64,000 nucleotides of DNA from Lentinus brumalis (GCA_001792895.1 MARA01000005.1:868001-932000); one strand, 5' to 3'; shown: positions 46,186 to 57,211, counted from the first letter of the stretch. Translations and numbers: made by a program. The notes: generated by a model not told the origin, from the letters alone.

Positions 46186-47756
46186 CGTCGGGAAACCAGC
46201 AATCCATATCCTAGTATACGGTAGTGCGCATAGACCTCTGTAGAGCTGGTAGGCGTCCGTCAGCGCATGATTGATGCTGCCGAATTCAGTAGCTCTCTAC
46301 CGATCCGCAGGGGGGCAACTGGGGTGGGTGGTAACACATGGTAGAGCCGCCACTAGGGGTCTGTAGAGCGCTGTAGAACCCATGCGAGGGCTCTATCGAG
46401 CTCTACAGAAACTGGCACAGGGCTCTACCAACGATGCCAGATAGACGGCCGCTTCGACGAGCTTGAACAGGCGGTCTGACATGGCGCCAGGCAATGCGCA
46501 CTCGAGGTCCCATCCGGATGAGCGCAGAAGTAAGTATATTGATCAACATTCAAGTATAAGTAACAAGACGCTACGTAACAAGACGGCGCTCGAAAAGCAC
46601 ATCCGACAAGAGCTGAAAGCAGCAACCTACTTACCGGTGCAACCTGACTTCGATTACAAAGCAGCGAGCGCATCCTGAAGCAGCGACAAGCTCCAAGTTC
46701 ACGCAGAGCGCGGGTGCACAGTCAGAAGGTGCGCACGCTCCCTGCCGCTGGAAGGCGGCCTGCAGGCTGCAGGTCGACAAAGGACGAGAAGCAGCCTACC
46801 TTGGGGAACAGCGGCCACACAGCGAAACCCTCAGACTTCAGCGACATGGACGACCTACCTGCGCAGCAGACGAGGCACGCGGAACGGTGCTCGACCAGAA
46901 ATCATGGGCAAGGCCCTCACCTTATTCGCGATCACTCGTACGCACCTCTTCAGACCTCTTCATCACTGGCAAAAGCCATCGACTCGGGGAAGCGAGCTGC
47001 AATGACAAGACGTACGTACCTGATGACCTCCAGAGCAACCGAATGACACGGTGGTCCGTACGCACTCTCCGAGGAAAGACTCGAGGGGCCGGTGACACGT
47101 CGAGTCGAGTCGTCTGAGTGGATAGGTGTTGAGGAGAGCTTGCTGTGGAAGAGGGACGGTGATGGAGGGAAAGAGAGAAGTGTTGAGCAGACGCGACAAT
47201 GCGAGAGCTTTATATCAGGTCCGAGTCGCGAGTCCTGCCACAAACGGACTGTATGCGCTCACGTGACTGACGCGCTCCCCAACGCGACGGACTGGCCCGG
47301 GCGGTCTCTGCACTCCACTCCTCCTGGCAGACCAATGACGCCATGAACACTAAGTATGACGCACCCCCAATCCCCAACGGGTGCGCCCACTCATCCCTGC
47401 CACGCGCGTCTGCCTCTCGAACGATTGCCCGACGCCGTCTTAGCTTGCCCGACGCCGTCTCAGCTTGCCCGCCGCCCGGCGTCCGGATCCTTACATAACT
47501 GCCCACTGCTTGCTCTCTGTGCTCCTCTGCGCGTTCGGTAAGCGGTGGTATATATTCGGAGACTTCTACTATTCTCTATATAGCTCTATCGATACCCACC
47601 GGCCATTCGACAGACCGCTGCAATAGCCAAGCGTCCTCGACGAACCACTACCGTTGACGCCAGTCACGGGTAGTGCCGCCCCGCAGCTACAATCGGATGC
47701 AGTACCTAGTCACACATGGCCATCCACTGCCGTGAGGTGTCCGTTTCCCCGACGTG
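46186..47756. mobile_element. 1,571-bp nested insertion with short inverted ends, probably a non-autonomous DNA transposon
   Basis: The left end CGTCGGGAAACC and right end (reverse strand) CACGTCGGGGAAACGG share an inverted core CGTCGGG(G)AAAC. The element splits LINE ORF2 between the codons for RIWQ and NVNRS and is flanked by CTG on both sides. Inside are short unrelated ORFs (largest 110 codons at 46714-47046) and several CTGTAGAG / GGCTCTA repeats near 46240-46430. No transposase is recognised. A 3-bp duplication is compatible with PIF/Harbinger-like or CACTA-like elements, but the class cannot be fixed from these ends. Confidence 0.7.
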
Positions 47757-47792
47757 CTGCCAGATTCGGAGCGTCCGAAGTTGCTCAGGCAT
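47757..47792 (-). CDS. First 12 codons of LINE ORF2
   Basis: ATG 47792 overlaps the ORF1 stop (ATGCCTGA) and reads MPEQLRTLRIWQ up to the boundary of the nested element. It continues in frame at 46182 with NVNRSMNAQQ. An ATG overlapping the upstream stop suggests termination-reinitiation for ORF2 translation. Confidence 0.8.
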
Positions 47793-48276
47793 TAGTCGAC
47801 GATGGGGGTGTGTCCTCCTGCGCTGCAAGGAAACCGGTCAGCGTAGCCTGTGTAAGCAACGGCGCACCAGTATCCTGCTCATTCTGTGCTTTCCATGCCG
47901 CAGCGCGCCGCCGCTGAGAGGGCCGGGGTGTCGAGACCATTGTCCAGCCGCCTTGCTCTGTGATCTGCCCATCCAGAGACCAAGGGGTGGCCAGCTCACT
48001 CGGGTCGTCGTACCGCCGAGTCCGGGTGCCACGCTCCATCTGCTGGTCGTCCGGACTGTCCGTCGGGAAGAACCTGCAGCCAAGGTCAGGGTTCCGTTCC
48101 ATCATGACGCGCACCTGTCTCCTGTAGGCCGGGCACTCCCGGTCCCAGGCTGCATGACCTCCTCGCTCGCATAGAACACAACGGAATCCAGCGGCATCCG
48201 TGACTGAGCATTCCCCGGTGGAGTGCGACTTCCTCCCGCAGGTACCACACGATCCCTCCTTCTCCTGGCAGTCACG
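47785..48276 (-). CDS. LINE ORF1 C-terminal fragment (gag-like zinc knuckles)
   Basis: The fragment opens at the truncation with RDCQEKEG, the end of a first zinc knuckle. It then has CGTCGRKSHSTGEC and CVLCERGGHAAWDREC, followed by RFFPTDSPDDQ and a basic linker, ending ATLTGFLAAQED...SSTNA-stop. This order of knuckles and the FFPT motif match ORF1 of Tad-like fungal LINEs. The frame stays open upstream of 48276 into flanking DNA by chance or because a host exon lies there. Confidence 0.85.
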   Translation of the reverse strand, partial: RDCQEKEGSCGTCGRKSHSTGECSVTDAAGFRCVLCERGGHAAWDRECPAYRRQVRVMMERNPDLGCRFFPTDSPDDQQMERGTRTRRYDDPSELATPWSLDGQITEQGGWTMVSTPRPSQRRRAAAWKAQNEQDTGAPLLTQATLTGFLAAQEDTPPSSTNA

Positions 48277-48291
48277 GTTGACTCGGAGTAT
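48277..48291. repeat. Right target-site duplication of the LINE (15 bp)
   Basis: Exact second copy of GTTGACTCGGAGTAT, at the 5' truncation point of the LINE. Confidence 0.85.
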
Positions 48292-48741
48292 CAGCCGTCC
48301 CCTCGTGGCAATCACGGCATCTTCGTACCACAGGTCAGCCGCAGTTTCGTTGCCTACACATAATACGGGACGAGAAGGAGGGAAATCTTAGCCATCATCA
48401 ATAAGGATCAATAGCCCAGGCTGCTCGAGCGCGCGCCAGGGCCCAGCATGAGCCCATTTGGTTGCACGGTCACACGCGCTCACACGCGACAGTGCTGTCC
48501 TCTGCCAGGGCAGCTGCACTGCCAAGGTCTCATTGATCTCGCTCCTTCAAGTGCACCTCCACTATCGTGCCCAAATCGTGTCGCAGCTTACCTCATTGAG
48601 CACTCGACAAGACGGTCTGCGAGCATCCGATACTTGGTCTCGTACTACCTACACCTGGTCGCAAGCTCGCGGGATTGCATCGAGGTCCTGGATCCGGAGA
48701 CGAGCATCTCCGTCGTCTCTTCCCGTCATATCCACGGCAGC

Positions 48742-49282
48742 ATGTCCGTCCTCGCCATTGCCGCCATCGCGCTCTCTCTCGCAAGCTCTGTCGCTGCGCA
48801 GGGCAAAACTAGCCACCCTTGGAGGATCGCGAGAGATTTTATGGCAGGAGCAGTCGTAGGTGCGTTTCGTCTCCCCAGCTTTCGCTGAGAGATCAGACAC
48901 GCTGACCGACACGAGAAACATAGGCGGTTTCCTCGGGCTCCTAGTCAGCCTCTGGATGCTCCGCGCGTTCCGCCGCTACCGTGCTCGAACCATGGTCCAA
49001 CCAACACCAGATGTCTTCGGCGCTGGCGGTGGGAGTGCAATACAATCTGGTGGACTCGGTGGTCTCGTCAAGAGCACCAACGGACTCGGCGCACAAGAGG
49101 CGGGCTTTGCCAACGGCACCGGACCTCAGACTCATGGTGCTGATACCCAGGGCGGGTGGGACAACATCGCAGCGCTGGCGTATCGGCCACTCCCCGGCGC
49201 CCCGCAGCCTGACGGCTTCATGACAGTGCGTATTACTCCGCATATCTTAGACACGATGGCTCATATTCCTCCAGCCTCCTGA
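48742..49282 (+). CDS. Small membrane-anchored protein, 158 aa
   Basis: Join(48742..48859, 48924..49282). The start MSVLAIAAIALSLASSVAAQ is a signal peptide with an Ala-x-Ala cleavage site near residue 19. A second hydrophobic helix (AGAVVGGFLGLLVSLWMLRAF) crosses the 64-nt intron and is followed by a basic RRYRAR stop-transfer. The cytosolic remainder is Gly/Gln-rich and disordered (FGAGGGSAIQSGGLGGL...). I recognise no family; it is probably a type I single-pass membrane protein. The splice junction falls inside the membrane helix and preserves hydrophobicity, which supports the model. Confidence 0.7.
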
Positions 49283-51566
49283 GGTTCAGGCGCACACGAA
49301 GCACTACCAGGCATGTCATGCATCATGAGCACAGGTCCCCGATGATTCAATGAAAGCACACTCGCCATGTACCTCAACGGACAGTCGTACGGACGCCGTG
49401 TGTATCTGGAATCCATCAATGTATACCTGTATGACAATGTATCGTACCTGACCATGTCATACTGATCTGGACGCTCGACGAATAGGATGATGCACCTTGG
49501 ATGCACCTCAGCAAATGCGGAGACAGACATGCCTCGAAAACAAGAACGACCAATGAAGTCCGACTAAGGTAGCATTACACGTCACAGGGGAGCGGCAGAA
49601 TACGAATCGGGATATGTAACAACATACATAGGCATCTCCTCAGGCCTTCAACCCTCTCACCCGCGTTCAAATGCAGGGGCGGGGACATTGATAGCATATG
49701 ATATTGAAGTAAGTACAACGTTGGACGAACCAGATGATGCGACGGGCAATGGCGCCTAACTGGGGTCCGGAAAAGGGTGTAACAGCACCTGAACTGAAGT
49801 CATAAGTAGTTCAGGGGCCTGGTTACACGACTCGGATGAGCGACTGCACCGGCGTCAGAGTAGCCTTTTGGGGACGATACAAGCGCCAGCGCCCGAATAC
49901 TCGTCCGTCTCTCCAAGAGTCCACGACCGGCAGAGCTAAGGCCTGCTGAGGCATGTGCGCTTTATTGGGACCGACAGCGACACTTTGGATGTTGCGCTCT
50001 GGCCTCCGTTGAGCGACTGATTCCCCATGGGTACACCTTCAAGTCACTTGCATCGGAAATGAGCGTTCGCCCGATCCTCGCGCCGTGCCGCGTCACCAGT
50101 CGCCATCTCACTTCGGTAGACAAGTGAGTCGTAGTTTCCTTCTGCTTTTACTCGAAGGATGACAAGACGCAGAATTTCGGCCGTGATGCAATTACTTATA
50201 GAGCGCGCGCCAGCCTGCTTCAAGTGCGCGGCGCGCCCGACATCAACTTGGTCGCACGGTGCGGTGCGTCCTCTTCCCACTGCCAGGTTCGCATCGACCT
50301 TACTCCTCCAAAATCACCCACGTTGTTCTGCCCATATTGTTTCCCAGCCCAGCCCACCGAGTACCTGACAAGACAGTCCGTAAGCATGCGATACTGGATC
50401 TTCGAGGAGAAACCCGGACAATAATACCCACTATCAGAATCGGCCTATGGCGAACGCAGTGTAGTCCTGGAGACACTCTTGCCACCGGAGGCCAAACTCA
50501 GCACACGGAGAAGAGTCTCTGCGGCTGCAGATCACGCATGGGTAGCCTGTCGCTGAGGTCCCTGTAGCAATGAGAGGGGCAACGTTTCCGACAGAGACAG
50601 CGTACACGGTACTGGAATAGACGCCAAACGATGTTGCCAGATTCTGTGGCAATTGGGACGTCGCTGGGACATGCCTCCCCGAGGACGGTAAGGACAGAAA
50701 GTATGCGAGAAACTCACCGAAAAGGTATACCTGCACGTCTTTCCACCTATGCAGGTTCTAATTCCCAGTCGCCTGAACCCTGCAGGCATTTGAGTCGAAT
50801 CGAACAACGCTCTTGCGACCCGGGTCGGAAGCTCGAAGAGCCTGTCAAGCGGCGCTGGTCCGACGAGGCGCAGCTTCACTAAAGAAATGATTCGGGACAC
50901 AGCAGAGGCAGAAGTCGTACTACCATAGTTAGCAGAAAGGGTTAGTATCGGAGCGCCCGTCGTCCCGCGTCCGAGGGCAGAGGCGCTCGTCCCGGCTCGT
51001 CCTGTCGCCATCGGACTCTTCTCTTTTATTTACTTACAGGACATCGAATTTACCTGTACTCTTACTCACTTACTCCTCCGTTCCGTAGGCACGCATATGG
51101 GTTGATAATTTCTCATACCCATTCGAGTCCTTCTCGGCCCATTGGCAAGTGCACAGGCGAGAACGAGATCTCGAGACGCGATTCTAATAGACAGGACGGC
51201 CGTGGCAGCTGTAATTCAGTTGCATAGTGATGATTACTCCCTGAGATATGCGCCGTATTCAAGTGAATGCCTACAGTCAACAAGATGAGACTCGCGCATG
51301 TAGCCAGGCTGCCTTTTCAGCGAACCGCAGTGCCACAGCGTGATTCCAGTCAAAGGACGAATACAATATATTCCGGATGGGGTTTACTCGGCAACTCGTA
51401 CGAATTCACAGAAACGAAGCACTTCATTCATTCCTCTCCGATGACCGAGATGGCCCATAGCAAGGGTCTCTCGTCAGCTTATCGTACAACCTATGAATCG
51501 CATCAGCAACCCTTGCATTCGGAACCAAGCATGGCCTCGGAACGTACCTATTCGCAGGGTGTGAAA
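49283..51566. other. 2.3 kb, no supported gene; contains a decayed duplicate
   Basis: About 49846-50420 resembles, in order, 41209-41579 followed by 48292-48660, i.e. the LINE insertion site before insertion. A minus-strand frame near 50532-51011 begins MATGRAGTSASALG but has no recognisable domain or splice support. Nothing else is seen. Confidence 0.45.
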
Positions 51567-52040
51567 TCAAGGCAGAAGCTCGAAGTCCCAACCGACGTAG
51601 TTGGCATTGTAGCACGTGTTCACCACAGGGATTTGGGCGAACGAGCCGCAGCCGGACGGCCCCGTGTACACCGCGAACGGGAGGCCCTGGTTGCTCGGCT
51701 GGTTGATGAACGCGGACACGTAGTTGAAGCCTCCGGTGAGGCACGTCTGGTGCGGCTGGATGCTGAGGTCGAATCCCGTGCAGCTGCCGCAACCGGTCGA
51801 GCGGCAGAGGAAGATGGTCGCGGGATAGACGGCGTTCACGGAGTCGCCGTGCACGCCGCTCGTGCCGACGGTAACGTTTCCGTGCACGCCGACGCTGCCG
51901 AGGGCGAGTCCGACGACGGGGAGCGTGCCGTCAGCACTCACGGAGTCGACGACGGGGTGGACCGTGGTACCGGAAGCGACGGGGGTCGCTTGGACAACAC
52001 CGAGGACTGCGAGTGCGAGGGTGGCGAAGGTGAAGAGCAT
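51567..52040 (-). CDS. Secreted Cys-containing protein, 157 aa
   Basis: Single exon. I start at ATG 52040 (MLFTFATLALAVLGVVQATP), a clear signal peptide cleaved near residue 20; the upstream in-frame codon is TTG. The mature protein is hydrophobic and beta-rich: ALGSVGVHGNVTVG, then YPATIFLCRSTGCGSCTGFDL, PHQTCLTGGFNYVSAFINQP, VYTGPSGCGSF and PVVNTCYNANYVGWDFELLP. About six Cys could form three disulphides. I do not recognise the family; the size and signal peptide fit a small secreted protein or surface component. A TATA box lies about 75 bp upstream. A second, truncated copy lies 1.5 kb away. Confidence 0.8.
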   Translation of the reverse strand: MLFTFATLALAVLGVVQATPVASGTTVHPVVDSVSADGTLPVVGLALGSVGVHGNVTVGTSGVHGDSVNAVYPATIFLCRSTGCGSCTGFDLSIQPHQTCLTGGFNYVSAFINQPSNQGLPFAVYTGPSGCGSFAQIPVVNTCYNANYVGWDFELLP

Positions 52041-52115
52041 TGTGTGCAAGGGTGTGCTGTAGACAATGTTTGTCGGGGGTGTTTGACCTGGGCAGTTGCC
52101 GTTCTGCAGCGAGGG

Positions 52116-52122
52116 TTATATA
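52116..52122 (-). promoter_or_regulatory. TATA box of the secreted-protein gene
   Basis: TTATATA on the plus strand gives TATATAA on the coding strand, 76 bp before the ATG at 52040. Confidence 0.55.
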
Positions 52123-53596
52123 CTAGAGCTGCGCCCGACGAGTATGATGCATTACATACGTCAAAGACGCACCTGTTGAAGGGCATTTCGCCGCCTTGAC
52201 GTCCTGTTCAACCGCAGTAACAGCAACGACTGTATAGTGTATCACGCCAAGGCATCAGCTCTAACCTAGAGGACTGCACAGATGCATACCTGGACGCATC
52301 CTGGCCGAGCGATGCGCTCGGCGTGATTGGCGGAAATCGACTCCCACCTGTCAAATTGATCGTCGGTTGAGCAGCTGCCAGGGCATAAGCGGTGAACTTG
52401 AATGCTGCTCGAGTCCGACGTGGAAGAATCCCGTGGAGCTGTAAACTGTAAGGTGCAAAGACACGCCTGGAGCGGGCATGGAGTGGCGATTACTCACCTA
52501 CCAGCACACGTTGGTTCTGCAGTAGTAGCAGTTTTGGGGTAACTCCGCGAGGAGCTCTTGGCGTCATCTAGACATCAAGGAAGCGAGGTCAATCCTAGTA
52601 CCCACCAGAGCGCTCGATTGAGAGCCTCGCGGACGAAGACGTACTTAACGTTCTGTCCGCCACGACCGCTGACCGGTTCCTGGACCTGACTTCAGACGCC
52701 GCAATTTCGCGAAGAAGATGCCATTTTTGGGCAGAATGTGCTTCCAATGGTGCTGTACAAGAATCCTGGCTGGGGACCGTCGCGAAACGAAACATATATC
52801 AGAGAAGGGGATGAAGGCTGGAGTAACAGACCACGAACCGTAGTGGCAAATCTCGAGGATGCATGAGTAGTGCTGCCGACGATCGGGTTCTGCCAGCTAC
52901 TTATGTCAACTGCGACCATCCTGTGAAAGGGAGAGCCCCGGCTGTTCGAGCCGTCTGTTGTGTACTCACGACTGGTCAGTGCATTACGTAGAGCGGATGG
53001 AAAGGTTAATCGTGACTCCATGTGCGGGTCTGATCATAGTCCAACTAGGCAAAAAAACGAGTCGACGCTGTCATAATGCTTCACCACGATCATCATCTAC
53101 GCGTCATGACCGTCGGGTGCTCGGAGATTACTCACACAGCTGTCGGCGACGCGCCCTCTATCAGTCGCACAACCTGAATGTGCCCACCACTGGATGAAGG
53201 CTGACAGTGAGTGTGGTCGGCGCACATCGATGCATAGTGGAAGTCAAGGTTCAAGTGTAGCAAGCTAGCGCTAACGACCGTGGTCGGTGATGGGGTCCAC
53301 GTGGCGGTGTGGCGCTGGTGGTTTAAACTCGTGCTGCATGTTCCGCACGCTTCATGTCTCGTCACTTTTTTTCGCATTACTGCAACGTCCCAATACAACT
53401 GGAAATGATTTCCAAGGTCTTCCACCGATTCGTACAAATCAAGACAACGAACAACTGAAACCTCCGAGCTTTCCGACGACCAAAATACGCCTGTGACAGA
53501 AGATTCTCCGTCTATTGTACAACCTGTTAACAGAATTAGCAACAACCCAATAGCACTTCCGATAACAGGCTAGCCGACGCATGGAGAGACAACGTA
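52123..53596. other. 1.5 kb, no supported gene
   Basis: Two minus-strand frames (52692-53021 beginning MESRLTFPSALRNAL; 53132-53545) have mixed composition and a possible GTGAGT donor near 52969. I could not extend either into a phase-consistent gene. Confidence 0.4.
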
Positions 53597-54049
53597 CTAT
53601 GCGTTCCCCTCCGAGAACTTAAGGGAAGAGCTCCAAGTCCCCCCGACGTAGTTGTTGGCATTGTAGCATGTGTTAACCACCGGGACCTGCGCAAACGCCG
53701 CGCCCCCGACGGGGCCCGTGTAGATCGCGAACGGCAGGCCCTCGTTGCTCGGCTGGCTGATGAACATGGACACGAAGTTGAACGCCGGGCTGAGGCACAC
53801 TTGGTGCGGCTGGACGCTGAGATCGAAGCCCGCGCAGCCGCCGCAATTGAACGAGGTGCAGAAGAAGATGGTCGCGGGATAGATGGCCTCGGCGGCGTCG
53901 GTGTGCGCGCCGCCCTTGCCGACGGTGACATTGCCGTGCGCCGCAACGCTGCCGAGGTCGAGACTGACGACAGGGACGCCTTCGGCGGCGCTCACGGAGT
54001 CGATGATGGGTGTGAGGGTGGTGGCAGTAGCGACGGAGTCGGGTTCGAT
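53597..54049 (-). pseudogene. Truncated paralogue of the secreted protein
   Basis: The frame TPIIDSVSAAEGVPVVSLDL... aligns along its length with the intact copy: YPATIFFCTSFNCGGCAGFDL, PHQVCLSPAFNFVSMFISQP, PFAIYTGP, QVPVVNTCYNANNYVGGTW. It ends FSEGNA. The Cys of the GPSGC motif is lost (GPVGGAAF). No ATG or signal peptide precedes it: the frame reaches a CAG at 54050, and upstream sequence offers only MARCK-stop. Either a first exon with the signal peptide lies further away or, more likely, the copy has lost it. Confidence 0.6.
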
Positions 54050-54816
54050 CTGCGCAGGTTCACTTACACCGAGCCATCCCTACCTACTCCGTGGCCTTTG
54101 CGCCCTCCGCTCGACGACAACGAAGTCTTGAACAAGATGACAGAGTCTCTACCGCAGCTGTGTGCTCGAGGCATCGTCACATTTGAGGAGCATTGGCGAG
54201 TCGATGCTGGTGCCCAACACGCTGACTCTATCGCTGATCTTCCGTGTTGGCAGGAGTTTGTGGCCCCTCCTGGCCACGGTGAATGCCTGCGGAGAGGATG
54301 GACAGCGGCCTGAGGAATGCGGTCCCTCCATTCCTCCCCTCGCAGAGGATATTGGACCGGACGCATCGACGACAGTCATCGAACTGCCCTGAGCTCCAGA
54401 CGAATAGTACGAATTCGATACGCAATTCAGCTTTAAAACGGGTCAGGCGCACACCAAACACCTCATGATTCATGAGCACACACGACTTCTTGCCCTCGAT
54501 AAACGCACGCCCTTCGTCTTCATGCTGATACTTCAGTCGATTCAAGTCACTTTCATGGACACGTCCGTGTGTACTGGGACTCAAACAATGTAGTATATCC
54601 ATATCGTACCTGATCATGGACAGTAACGTTGGACACTTGTATGTTTGATGATACACGCCAACAGCAGCCTGGAACGCCCTGACGGCCACTCCGCAACATG
54701 TTCACACCATGAGCTGGACTGGACTCAACGTGAAAGTGATTACTTGTACCAGAACGACACGAAGGGAGCAGACAGGAAGTCCATGCATATGTGACAGGCG
54801 CAGTCCCTCCACAAAT

Positions 54817-55964
54817 CTACCACGTCTTGTGGCTCTTGCCACAGGGCCACTCGCCAACTTCGTCCTTTACGCCTGCGATCGCCGGAAGGTCGTCCCAAAC
54901 GCGTGCCCGCATCTCAGCGACCACCTGCCGCGCCCGCCCGATGCACACAGCGCACGCGCCCATGCAGTCGGCGAACTCGCCGCGCGACTCGTACCCGCCC
55001 GGGCCCGTGTCCCTCTGCTCGTGGATGTAATCCAAGAACCTGTGGTTGAGCGGGTCTCCCTCGCGCCATGCCTCCTTCCCGTCCCCCTCGGTGTACTTGA
55101 GGTCATTCATCACCTCTATGCAGGGGTCGGACAGCGCCCACGCGAAGGAGCACCCGCCGGACTGCCCGAACGCCTCCTCGCACTCCTCGATCATATCCGC
55201 GCCGTGGTCCTTGAGGTGCTCCTTCGCGCGGGCGATCAGCTCGATGGTCTCGGGCGAGAGCCACTCGGGCGTCCCGTCTGCGCGCGTGGTGCCCCGGTGA
55301 AGAACGTTGGGGTCGAGCTGGCAGCATCGATACATGGCGGCGGGGATCAGCTGGAACCGGCCAGTCTGCTGGAAGAGGTGGAGGGCCTCGACGGCGTTCT
55401 CGTCCCTGAAGCCGTGGCGGGACTCGGGGCCATGTCGCTTGTCCCATTGCGACAGCGTGGCAGGGAAGAGCGGCTTGAGCCGTTCGACGGCACGGGCGGC
55501 GAGCTCGTTCATGTCGTACTTGGAGCCTACGCGCAGCCAACCGAGCAGAACGGAGACGGGCTCAGCCGCGGGACGGGAGGACTCCAAGTTGCTGCGTTGT
55601 CGCGCGGGCACGGTCAGGACACGACAGGCTGCATGAAGTATGCAAGTACGACCACTCACTTCAGCCCATAAACCACGCGAAGGATCGCCCGGATGTCGTT
55701 GGGGGTGTCGCTGACACGCAGTACCGGACGTCCACCCACAATCTCAGCGGAGGCGGCGAGCTGAGCAGCAAGGGCGGGGCAGTGGAGTGCTACCACGCTT
55801 TGGTGGACCTGAAAGAAGACGTCGGAGGCGACGATGAAGGCGTTGCCGTCAGGGAACGAGGCCTCCGTGTCCCGCTGGAGACGTGTCGTGTGTTCCATGG
55901 TCGGCGTGAGGGGTGAGGGGCGCGTGTCTCTCGCTGTAGTGAGTGGCACGAAGGGATCGCACAT
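54817..55964 (-). CDS. BTB/POZ-domain protein, 359 aa
   Basis: Complement join(54817..55591, 55660..55964), phase consistent. The start is MCDPFVPLTTARD. The BTB fold begins with ASFPDGNAFIVASDVFFQVH followed by QSVVALHCPALAAQL and VLRVSDTPNDIRAILRVVYG; the second exon continues with LLGWLRVGSKYDMNELAARA. The remainder (IPAAMYRCCQL, ADMIEECEEAFGQSGGCSF, CAVCIGRARQVVAEM) matches the Cys-containing C-terminal region typical of the large basidiomycete BTB family. These may be adaptors for cullin-3 ligases, but targets are unknown. A TATATAG element lies about 45 bp upstream of the ATG. Confidence 0.85.
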
Positions 55965-56005
55965 TCGATGAGGTTGGAGCGATCTTGTTTGTCCCGATAG
56001 TGACC

Positions 56006-56012
56006 TATATAT
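56006..56012 (-). promoter_or_regulatory. TATA-like element of the BTB gene
   Basis: TATATAT 42-48 bp upstream of the ATG at 55964, on the coding strand TGATATATAGG. Confidence 0.45.
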
Positions 56013-57211
56013 CAGACAGGCTAGAGAGACAAAGCCGAACGGCCTCCATTATCTCGAACACTGTACAAAGGGAGTTTTAGTAAGAAGCTCAAAGCATTGA
56101 CACCACCTCTCTTGCTGCTGTACGGCGCATGTGTACAGTATGCAGGTTACATATCGCCGCCGAGCAGAAAGGACGACTCCCGGACACGGTGTCGTCGCAG
56201 AGGCAGTCAGGTTCGGACGAGTCCGTGTACATCGAACAGAGCAAACTAACAGGCTCACAATTCAAGCGCGTTGTTTGCCGTCCTTTCTGCAAGTCAATAT
56301 TCCCGACAGGCGCGCCAATACTACCTAGGGGAGATTAATGGTGGTCAGCTTCGAAGGAAGACATGCATAAGTTCAGAACAGCACGTGTACCTACTACCAA
56401 AGCCCGCATACATAGACTCACCACTCACCACTCACCACTCCCCGCCTACGACGATCACTAGTACTGGCAGCACACCGAGCAAAACAGAAAACAGACAACT
56501 GAGCCTCGAGCACGAGACACTCTACATTTACAAGCACACCCGACGTGTAGGTCGATCGAGACAGCATATATGCATATCCAGGCGCAGCATCAACGAGGAC
56601 GACCACGCACACTCTAGTAGACGTAGCACTCCAAACCGGTGCGCGAAGCGTCGAAGCGTCCGAGATGGAAAGAAAAAATCCGTACATACGAATACGAGTA
56701 AGGACTAAGGAGGCAGAAATGGGCGGAACACGGAACGAGACACGGCACACGACGAGACATAATATGCTAGTGCGCACGTCAGCAGCAGCAGCGGAGGAGG
56801 TATGGTAACTTATGATAATGGATGGTAAAGAGATTGAGATATGTGAGAGACAAGAGAACAACATTGTGCCAATGTATGCGTGCGTGCGTGTGTGCGATGC
56901 GGGATGCGATGCGATGCATGGGAGCCAGGAAGCAGGGTGCGGTCGCGAGGCGATATAGGTCGTGAGGGTTCAGGAAGTATAGTGAGAGTGATAGGATACG
57001 ATGCTGGAGATAGGAATGTGAGTACAATGCCGTGTGCGGTGTATGGTGGGCGCAGAAGCAGGCGAAGCAGGAGAAGGTTGTAGAGAAACGCAATAGGATA
57101 TCCAGATAAACAAAAGCATGGAGGGACGGAAGAGGTGGCACGAGGAGTAGGAGCTACGTAAGGAAGAGCCGCAGGCAACACTCACATGCAAGCACGCACG
57201 TCTCCCGTCTA
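56013..57211. other. 1.2 kb A/T-richer intergenic stretch
   Basis: This is the upstream region of the BTB gene and the 3' region of the next gene. It holds simple-sequence pieces such as repeated CACTCACCA (56418-56440) and GTGCGTGCGTGTGTGCGATG (56879-56900). No gene is seen. Confidence 0.45.

Larger units (their letters stand above)
41580..48276 (-). mobile_element. Tad-like non-LTR retrotransposon, 5'-truncated, carrying a nested insertion
   Basis: Read on the minus strand the element begins inside ORF1 (48276) and overlaps into ORF2. It has a roughly 700-bp 3' UTR and ends in an (ATAC)n tail next to the left 15-bp duplication. ORF1 zinc knuckles, an APE-type endonuclease, a reverse transcriptase, an RNase H and a terminal zinc finger give the Tad/I-type architecture. 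Without the nested 1,571-bp insertion and its 3-bp duplication the copy is about 5.1 kb. ORF2 is open throughout, so insertion is recent, although the copy lacks its promoter and most of ORF1 and is probably immobile on its own. Confidence 0.92.
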
